Assembly: GCA_016927965.1 (NCBI GenBank)
Contig: JAFGLP010000097.1
Span: 1-13,410 of the forward strand
Reading direction: 5' to 3'
From: Dehalococcoidia bacterium
GTDB taxonomy: Bacteria > Chloroflexota > Dehalococcoidia > GIF9 > UBA5629
Length of the DNA stretch: 13,410 nt
Below the pieces are notes generated by a model. It was not told where the DNA came from. It was given only the letters and a program-made list of their open reading frames with translations, and ran no database searches. Below are positions 5,729-10,796 of this stretch, piece after piece. Made by a program: the position numbers and the translations under genes. Numbering within the stretch: the first letter of the stretch is position 1; each line of letters opens with the position of its first letter.

Positions 5729-6703
5729 ATGGCAAACTTACCGGTTACGCAATATCAGGATAAAGATGACGCGTTGCACCCCTACCCGGGAGACGGCTAT
5801 TATGAGTGGTGGTACCTTGATGCACAATTCGATAACGGCTACTCATGTGTAATTACTTTCCACTACCGCCTTGTTTTCGCCGAACCTCACATGCCCGGTA
5901 TACAGCTCCATATTTACACACCCGATGGTAAGAATGTTGTTACCTTCAAACCCTTCGATGTCAAGGACTGCATCGCTTCAGAGGAACGCTGCGACGTTAA
6001 AATGGGAAATAATTTTGTACGGCAGGAAAAGGACGGTAGCTATAAGGTCTTTATACGTACCAGACGCGCCGGCGCAGAATTAACCTTTAAAAATATATTA
6101 CCGGGATGGAAACCCGACGGATCAGCCGCCCTGCTGGATGAAGCCGGCGCTGTCCAGGGTTGGTGTGTACCCATTCCGCGAGGGGAAGTTGAAGGCACAT
6201 TATATATAGGTGAGACACCGGTAAAGGTAAAGGGCAACCGGGGCTATCATGATCACAACTGGGGCAACTGCAATATGCACGACTACTTCAAAGGATGGTA
6301 CTGGGGCAGGCTCTACGATGAGAAATATACTCTGATATACGGCTGGGTCTACCCGATGGATGAAAAGGCCCCCATCTCAGCCAAGCTTTACCTTGGACAG
6401 GGTAATAAACCATTGCTGGCCACCCAGAATTACACCCTTAAAGAGGCCAAAATAGAGACGGATCCCGAGCTAAAAAGAGAGTATGCTAAAGATTTAACTC
6501 TGTCCTGCAATGACAAGGGTGTGGAATTTAATTGCCAGATGATAACCAAAAACGTTGTTGAAAAGGTTGATATGAGCGCCGCCGCCAAGTGGCCGACTTT
6601 TTACTGGAGGTTCCTGGCCGACTACAACGCCGAGGTCAAGGCAAACGGTAAAACGGAAAAAGTCCAGGGCGAGACCATACACGAATACATGCTTTTTAAA
6701 TAG
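5729..6703 (+). CDS. CrtC/AttH-like lipocalin-domain protein, copy 1
   Basis: The product resembles the two-lipocalin-domain proteins that include carotenoid 1,2-hydratase (CrtC), bacterial AttH-like proteins and fungal Diels-Alderase relatives. Family members act on hydrophobic isoprenoid or polyketide substrates; the substrate here is unknown. Signatures are YYEWWYLDAQFDNGY (24-38), LPGWKP (124-129), RGEVEGTL (151-158), GYHDHNWGN (172-180, the family hallmark, with candidate catalytic His/Asp residues), WYWGRL (190-195) and FYWRFLADYNAEV (291-303). No signal peptide is present, so it is probably cytoplasmic, unlike many secreted AttH relatives. Length 324 is near the family norm. GGGGAG lies 8-9 bases before the ATG. 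A paralogue follows after 28 bases. CrtC activity specifically is not supported, because no carotenoid genes are nearby. Confidence 0.82.
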   Translation: MANLPVTQYQDKDDALHPYPGDGYYEWWYLDAQFDNGYSCVITFHYRLVFAEPHMPGIQLHIYTPDGKNVVTFKPFDVKDCIASEERCDVKMGNNFVRQEKDGSYKVFIRTRRAGAELTFKNILPGWKPDGSAALLDEAGAVQGWCVPIPRGEVEGTLYIGETPVKVKGNRGYHDHNWGNCNMHDYFKGWYWGRLYDEKYTLIYGWVYPMDEKAPISAKLYLGQGNKPLLATQNYTLKEAKIETDPELKREYAKDLTLSCNDKGVEFNCQMITKNVVEKVDMSAAAKWPTFYWRFLADYNAEVKANGKTEKVQGETIHEYMLFK

Positions 6704-6731
6704 TATAATATAATCAAAAAAGGAGACTGTT

Positions 6732-7697
6732 ATGTCAGGCACAATGGGTTATCAGGATAAAGATGACGGGGTTCATCTCTTCGACACTCCCGATTACTAT
6801 GAATGGTGGTATTTCGACGGCCATTTCGATAATGGCTACACCTGCGCACTGGGCTTCCATAAACCATTTGCGCATTATAAACCGCATTTTCCAGCGCTGA
6901 ACATGTCGATATATACTCCTGAAGGAGAAGACATCGCCATAGTAAAGCCCATCGATCCCAAAGAATGCAGCTTAAGCCCTGAAAAGTGCGATGTTAAGAT
7001 GGGTGAATATTTCGCCAGGCAGGAAGACAAGGATACCTACCATATCTACGGCAGAAGCAAGAGAGGAGGAGCGGACCTCATCTTCCACAGGAAACTCCCC
7101 GGCTGGAAGCCTCTCGGAAAAGGATATCTCTATGACAACGGCACCGAAAAGCAGAACTGGCTGGTGCCATGCCCGCGTGCCGAGGTAGAAGGTACGCTGT
7201 GGGTCGGGGATAAAGCATTCAACGTAAAGGGTATGGGATATCACGACCATAACTGGGGAAACTGCGAGATGGAGGACAGCCTGCACAGATGGTTCTGGGG
7301 ACGCCTGCATCATCCCGAATATACCGTGATCTATTATTACCTGTACCCGTCCCGCAAGGGAGAACCCGACGAATCACGATTTTACCTGGCCAAGGGCGAT
7401 ACGCCCATTCTCTTACCCGACCATTTCGACCTTAAATCTTCAAATGAAATCCGGGATGAGATTTACAACAAATCTATTCCCAGCGACCTGGCCATTTCTG
7501 CTAAAAGCGGCGATGCAGAGTTCAAAATGGACGTTCACTGTTCATCAATCTCCACCCGTGCCGAGATAGCACATGCCGCCCCCTGGAAACAATATTACTG
7601 GCGACTGGTGGCAGACTGTACAGCAGAAATAACCTGCGGCGGTAAAACCGAAAAAATTGTAGGCAAGCCCAACAGCGAATATATGCTGCTCAGGTAG
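6732..7697 (+). CDS. CrtC/AttH-like lipocalin-domain protein, copy 2
   Basis: Tandem paralogue of the preceding gene, 321 residues. Shared blocks in the same order: YQDKDD (7-12), YYEWWYFDGHFDNGY (22-36), CDVKMGEYFARQE (86-98), LPGWKP (122-127), RAEVEGTL (149-156), GYHDHNWGNCEMED (169-182), FWGRL (188-192), YYWRLVADCTAEI (288-300) and the EYMLLR C-terminus. The hallmark HDHNWGN residues are intact, so both copies may be active. Between the blocks the two proteins differ considerably, for example in the 40-60 and 205-280 regions, so the duplication is not recent and substrates may differ. No signal peptide. AGGAG at 6721-6725 gives a clear start. TATAAT-like bases follow the copy 1 stop (6704-6714) but lack a -35, so cotranscription with copy 1 is most likely. 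Confidence 0.82.
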   Translation: MSGTMGYQDKDDGVHLFDTPDYYEWWYFDGHFDNGYTCALGFHKPFAHYKPHFPALNMSIYTPEGEDIAIVKPIDPKECSLSPEKCDVKMGEYFARQEDKDTYHIYGRSKRGGADLIFHRKLPGWKPLGKGYLYDNGTEKQNWLVPCPRAEVEGTLWVGDKAFNVKGMGYHDHNWGNCEMEDSLHRWFWGRLHHPEYTVIYYYLYPSRKGEPDESRFYLAKGDTPILLPDHFDLKSSNEIRDEIYNKSIPSDLAISAKSGDAEFKMDVHCSSISTRAEIAHAAPWKQYYWRLVADCTAEITCGGKTEKIVGKPNSEYMLLR

Positions 7698-7720
7698 CCA
7701 AAGGTACGAATTTCAGCGCC

Positions 7721-7734
7721 TGTACCCTGGTACA
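7721..7734. promoter_or_regulatory. Dyad TGTACC-CT-GGTACA upstream of the third-copy remnant
   Basis: A perfect 6-2-6 inverted repeat in the 151-base gap between copy 2 and the remnant. GGTAC also occurs nearby at 7702-7706 and 7747-7751. The 9-base GCGCCTGTA is repeated at 7716-7724 and 7801-7809. It may be an operator of the lost third gene or of nothing now; no binder is evident. Confidence 0.3.
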
Positions 7735-7848
7735 TAGTCAAGGCCGGGGTACGGGCATTGTCAGAATTACATGGATTCAAGTGTAAACGTTTGCGCCCCT
7801 GCGCCTGTAAAATAGCACGGCTAAATCATCATATAAAAGGAGGGGGTC

Positions 7849-7887
7849 ATGTCGGGCAATTCGGCTTATCAGGATAAAGATGATGGG
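7849..7887 (+). pseudogene. 5' remnant of a third CrtC/AttH-like paralogue
   Basis: ATG at 7849 is preceded by AGGAGGGGG at good spacing and followed by codons for MSGNSAYQDKDDG, which matches copy 2 (MSGTMGYQDKDDG) and the start of copy 1 (QYQDKDD). At the DNA level the 17 bases TATCAGGATAAAGATGA are identical in copy 1 (5753-5769), copy 2 (6750-6766) and here (7867-7883). After Gly13 the similarity stops exactly where a terminator hairpin starts; the conserved YYEWWYFD block that should follow within 10 residues is absent. The open frame continues without family similarity to a stop at 7954-7956 (35 codons). The simplest reading is an internal deletion that removed nearly all of a third tandem gene. 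Confidence 0.75.
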
Positions 7888-7922
7888 GACCCCAATTCTG
7901 CCGGGGCCCCCACTCTATTTTT
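7884..7922 (+). terminator. Intrinsic terminator ending the lipocalin-like operon
   Basis: TGGGGACCCC (7884-7893) pairs with GGGGCCCCCA (7903-7912), 9 pairs with one A-C mismatch, loop of 9 bases, followed by CTCTATTTTTG. The T run is on the plus strand. The minus strand (for the solute-binding gene ending at 7942) has a poor tail but might still use the hairpin. Confidence 0.7.
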
Positions 7923-7941
7923 GTACTTAGCCTGTTGTAAA

Positions 7942-9216
7942 TCAGGGCTTGAATGATTCAGGCCGCAGGTCAGGACAGGTCACCCAGTCGGTAATAGGCA
8001 ACAGCCTGCCCCTTTCCACTTTAAATATCAATGTCTTATCAGGAGATGGGCGGTCGGGGGTAAAAGTGTAAACCGTCATCCCCATCGGGCTGTAATCTTT
8101 CAATTTGAGAAACTGCTCTTTCACTTCGGCGCCGTTTAGGTTTTTCCAGCCTTTCTCACTGACAGTATTTTTAATACAGTCGCATACTGTATACAGCACC
8201 GGCCAGGTAGCAAGATAGCCTATATTTCTTTGTTCAGGATCCCTTTTGTTTTTGTTAAAAGCCGCCAGAGCTTTGACCACACCCATTTCCTCAGACATCG
8301 ACCATGAAGCAATGCTGCGCGGTCCGACCATCCCTTCGGCCAGTGTGCCTGACAGCATGACGGATGAATCATCCATCCCCCAGGGTCCGGTAGCCCGGTG
8401 TATTTTGCCCTCTCCCGTATCAAATATATCGTTGCTTAGAATACCCAGTGCGAATGCGGAGCTATTAATTGCATGGACGCCGGTACTCAGTGTATTATCA
8501 TAAATCCAGTTAGCCCCGGCATCCCTGATATCTTTCATCTGGGCTGCGACATCGCTGTCTTCCACCTTGAAGAAGTCATCATAGACCAACTCGATGCCCT
8601 TCTGCGCAGCATATTTTTTTACTGCCTCAGTCCTGACGGCATTACCATAGGTGTTGTCCCACGTAAGAATGGACAGCCGTACAGGCTGCCCGGTCTTCTG
8701 GCTCCACGTACCGGTTACCCAATCCATGAAAGCCCCCAGAGAATCAGCATAGGTCGGAATAGTTGAGAATTCGTAACCCACCGGGTAAATGCCCGGTGGA
8801 GCGCTGGTGAAACAGCATATGCCGTCCTCGACGAAATCCCTCTGCAGCCTTTCCGCCTCGGTGGAACCGTACAACAGGCAGACATACGGATACGGCCTGG
8901 CGACTTTAATGGTCTCATACGCTCTTAAAGCCGCCTGCAGATCACCCCCAGTGTCTATATAATGCTGGGCAATCGGCACACCATCGATACCGCCTTCCTC
9001 TTCATTGTACCAGTTGGCAAAATCCTCGAAACCAGCAACAATCGGAGCTGTTACATCAGCGTAAGGGCCTCTCAGATCGCCGAAGTGGTATATCACCACT
9101 TTTTCCGGTTTATCTACCAGGAATTTCGGTATGCTGCAGCCCGGCATGACTGCCGCTACCGTAAGCAATGACGCCAGCATCACAGCTACAAAGCAAACTA
9201 CACTTTTACTTCTCAT
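7942..9216 (-). CDS. Orphan ABC-type substrate-binding lipoprotein, branched-chain amino acid (Peripla_BP_6-like) type
   Basis: The 424-residue product begins with a signal peptide (MRSKS, hydrophobic 6-23) and a candidate lipobox ending at C27 (MPGC), so it is probably an extracytoplasmic lipoprotein. The fold matches type I periplasmic binding proteins of the LivK/Peripla_BP_6 group: VVIYHFGDLRGPYADVTAPIVAGFEDFANWYNEEEGG-type opening (40-76), GGIDGVPIAQHYIDTGGD (75-92), LLYGSTEAERLQRDF (114-128), LSILTWDNTYGNAVRTEAVKKYA and the later GPWGMDDSS and YLATWPVLYTVCDCIKN segments. No permease or ATPase gene is adjacent, so the ligand and partner are unknown; distant encoded transporters or a sensing role are possible. 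It runs convergent to the lipocalin-like genes. A GGGAGTGAAGTGAG purine-rich stretch precedes the ATG. Confidence 0.82.
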   Translation of the reverse strand: MRSKSVVCFVAVMLASLLTVAAVMPGCSIPKFLVDKPEKVVIYHFGDLRGPYADVTAPIVAGFEDFANWYNEEEGGIDGVPIAQHYIDTGGDLQAALRAYETIKVARPYPYVCLLYGSTEAERLQRDFVEDGICCFTSAPPGIYPVGYEFSTIPTYADSLGAFMDWVTGTWSQKTGQPVRLSILTWDNTYGNAVRTEAVKKYAAQKGIELVYDDFFKVEDSDVAAQMKDIRDAGANWIYDNTLSTGVHAINSSAFALGILSNDIFDTGEGKIHRATGPWGMDDSSVMLSGTLAEGMVGPRSIASWSMSEEMGVVKALAAFNKNKRDPEQRNIGYLATWPVLYTVCDCIKNTVSEKGWKNLNGAEVKEQFLKLKDYSPMGMTVYTFTPDRPSPDKTLIFKVERGRLLPITDWVTCPDLRPESFKP

Positions 9217-9334
9217 CTCACTTCACTCCCGCACAATTTGATAAACCTTTGGATTTTAACTTAACAATTTTGCACCACAGCGACAGATGTGTTAATTCGT
9301 TTAATGCCTGTATCATTCAGCTTTCTTTTTCCTT

Positions 9335-9353
9335 AAACAAATAATGTTTGTTT
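9335..9353. repeat. AT-rich dyad AAACAAA-TAATG-TTTGTTT
   Basis: A perfect 7-5-7 inverted repeat lies in the 176-base region between the solute-binding gene start and the tmRNA 3' end. It lacks a T run on either strand, so it is a poor terminator. It could be an operator for the solute-binding gene or a weak structure at the end of the tmRNA transcript. Nothing else identifiable lies in this gap. Confidence 0.35.
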
Positions 9354-9392
9354 GTGAACTCACCAAGGTTGAACAGACATGTTAATTATTAA

Positions 9393-9741
9393 TGGTGGAG
9401 GCGAGGGAGGGTCGAACTCCCTGTCCAGAAAAAAGTTGCCAGCACTTCTACAAGCTTAGTCTGTACTTTAACGTCACCCGTTCAGCCTCTACAGACAGAG
9501 TATAAATGGGCCATCCGATTAATCTTAATCAGGCCTCAATCAGCATCGGGTCTGATGCATCCCGGCATTTCGTCGCCCAATCCAATCCCACCGGGACGAG
9601 GAAAGGTTGGACGAGCGGCCTTTTAGGCTGCTACTGGAACTGCTTCGTTGGCAGTTGTTGTTTTGCTACCTGATTAACGAGGTGGATAGCGCCTCGGCCT
9701 GCCGCACTGTAGGCTCTTCCCTGTCGAAGCCACGCGCCCCC
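9393..9741 (-). ncRNA. ssrA: Transfer-messenger RNA (tmRNA), one-piece form
   Basis: tmRNA with SmpB rescues ribosomes stalled on broken mRNAs and tags the product for proteolysis. The minus-strand RNA starts GGGGGCG and ends CGCCUCC-A-CCA; the two form the 7-bp acceptor stem with the usual G3-U pair position, and CCA is encoded. The T arm GGGAG-UUCGACC-CUCCC lies just inside the 3' end, and the 5' end continues GUGGCUUCGACAGGG, the conserved tmRNA D-loop-like segment. GCCGAGG and CCUCGUUAAU precede the tag frame. The length of 349 is normal. The tag frame is listed separately. Only 14 bases separate it from the smpB stop, with no good promoter of its own, so it is probably cotranscribed with smpB and trimmed. 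No clear terminator follows. Confidence 0.95.
9623..9667 (-). other. tmRNA tag-peptide reading frame
   Basis: The frame AGC AAA ACA ACA ACU GCC ... GCA GCC UAA encodes SKTTTANEAVPVAA, to which the Ala carried by tmRNA would be added in front. The C-terminal VAA matches the hydrophobic AA-type ending recognised by ClpXP-like proteases. The resume codon is chosen from two features: an A at -4 with GG at -3/-2 (UCAGGU before AGC), as in characterised tmRNAs, and alignment with the Bacillus subtilis tag start (GGC AAA ACU). The other two frames give no plausible tag ending. The stop and C-terminus are secure; the exact first codon is an inference. Confidence 0.75.
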
Positions 9742-9755
9742 AAAATATTGAGCTG

Positions 9756-10223
9756 TTAACGTTCATTGCGGGACCTGTCTTTCATAGCCCGCTCAATCAC
9801 ACGATCGGTCTCCCGCCGGGCGATAGCATCACGTTTATCGAACATCTTTTTACCCCTACCCACCCCCAACTCCAGCTTTGCAATACCACTTTTAATATAT
9901 ATCCGTAAGGGTATGATAGTCAAACCTTTCTGATTGGCAACCTGATCCATTTCAGCTATCTGATTGCGGTGCATCAGGAGCTTGCGCCGTCTGTCCGGTT
10001 CATGCGTATTGAACCCGCCCACCTGGTAAGTCGGGATATGCGAGTTGTATAGCCATAATTCGCCCTTTTCAGGGCGCGCGTAGGCGTCCCTGATATTCAC
10101 CCTTCCCAACCGGATGGATTTAATCTCAGAGCCGGTCAGGACAATACCAGCTTCATAGCTTTCCATGATGCTGTAATCATGATAAGCCTTCTTATTTACT
10201 GTAATCGTTTTGACCTTGTCCAT
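9756..10223 (-). CDS. smpB: SsrA-binding protein SmpB
   Basis: SmpB binds the tRNA-like part of tmRNA and places it in the A site of stalled ribosomes. The 155-residue product shows NKKAYHDYSIMESYEAGIVLTGSEIKSIRLGRVNIRDAYA-type N-terminal barrel (about 9-48), HIPTYQVGGFNTHEPDRRRKLLMHRNQI (62-89), LTIIPLRIYIKSGIAKLELGVGRGKKMFDKRD and the basic C-terminal tail ARRETDRVIERAMKDR that reaches the decoding centre. I set the start at the ATG at 10223 (MDKVKTITVNKKA), because it gives the standard length; the frame stays open far upstream but only opposite comEA. GGTGG is the sole, distant Shine-Dalgarno candidate. tmRNA follows after 14 bases, and comEA diverges after 57 bases. Confidence 0.96.
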   Translation of the reverse strand: MDKVKTITVNKKAYHDYSIMESYEAGIVLTGSEIKSIRLGRVNIRDAYARPEKGELWLYNSHIPTYQVGGFNTHEPDRRRKLLMHRNQIAEMDQVANQKGLTIIPLRIYIKSGIAKLELGVGRGKKMFDKRDAIARRETDRVIERAMKDRSRNER

Positions 10224-10280
10224 ATGTGTTAAAATTTTACCACCGTATACGCTATTAATACACAAACCGGGAGGCAGTTT

Positions 10281-10790
10281 ATGACGGGATTCCGCGACAA
10301 AGTGTGGCTTATTATAGCAGTATTCCTGGCGGCCAGCCTGATTACCGGAGTGGTATTCCTGTCCATACGGCTGTCTCAGATCCAGCCGGTTGAGATATCT
10401 TTGATAAACACCAGGACAGTTAATATCCAGGGTAATATCTATATCAGCGGGGCTGTGGCGCGTCCCGGCATCTATACCACCCGGGCAGAAGACAGCCTGA
10501 CTTCTCTCATCTCGGCGGCAGGGTTGGAGGATAATGCGGACACCAGTCACGTACAAATTCATGTCCCCTGCAAGGATGAAACCGGTCGATCACAAAAGGT
10601 AGATTTAAACAGCGCAGACCAGTGGCTGCTGCAGGCCCTTCCCGGCATCGGCGAGGGCAAGGCCAAATTGATCGTGGCATACCGCGAGAAAAACGGCCCG
10701 CTGCGCAGCATAGACGACCTGCTTAAAATCGAGGGTTTCGGCCCGTCCGTTGTTGATAAAATCAGGGAATTTGCCACTGTCGGAGATTGA
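10281..10790 (+). CDS. comEA: ComEA-type DNA-binding competence protein (SLBB plus helix-hairpin-helix)
   Basis: ComEA is the membrane-anchored receptor that binds incoming double-stranded DNA outside the cytoplasmic membrane during natural transformation. The 169-residue protein has a short N-terminus, one transmembrane segment (about 8-30), an SLBB-type domain (about 50-96, with YISGAVARPGIYTTRAEDSL) and tandem helix-hairpin-helix motifs (108-165). These are VDLNSADQWLLQALPGIGEGKAKLIVAYR-type HhH 1 with LPGIGEGKA (120-128) and HhH 2 with IEGFGPSVVDKI (150-161). This is the full Gram-positive-style ComEA architecture. GGGAGG lies 8 bases before the ATG. It ends 6 bases before comEC, so the two form an operon whose start diverges from smpB across 57 bases. 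Confidence 0.93.
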   Translation: MTGFRDKVWLIIAVFLAASLITGVVFLSIRLSQIQPVEISLINTRTVNIQGNIYISGAVARPGIYTTRAEDSLTSLISAAGLEDNADTSHVQIHVPCKDETGRSQKVDLNSADQWLLQALPGIGEGKAKLIVAYREKNGPLRSIDDLLKIEGFGPSVVDKIREFATVGD

Positions 10791-10796
10791 CCAGCT

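Noticed and set aside
5729..7697. Naming the two lipocalin-like genes crtC
   Set aside because: Shared family motifs only; no carotenoid biosynthesis genes nearby, so specific carotenoid hydratase activity is unsupported.
7849..7956. The 35-codon frame as a functional small protein
   Set aside because: Its first 13 codons are a paralogue fragment and the rest translates a terminator and the antisense of a lipoprotein 3' end.
9335..9353. Inverted repeat as terminator for the tmRNA
   Set aside because: The stem is AT-rich and is followed on the minus strand by AAGGAAAAAG, not by a T run.
10224..10562. Open-frame extension upstream of smpB giving a 268-residue protein
   Set aside because: The extra residues lie opposite comEA, have no SmpB similarity, and the internal ATG at 10223 gives the standard SmpB length and N-terminus.
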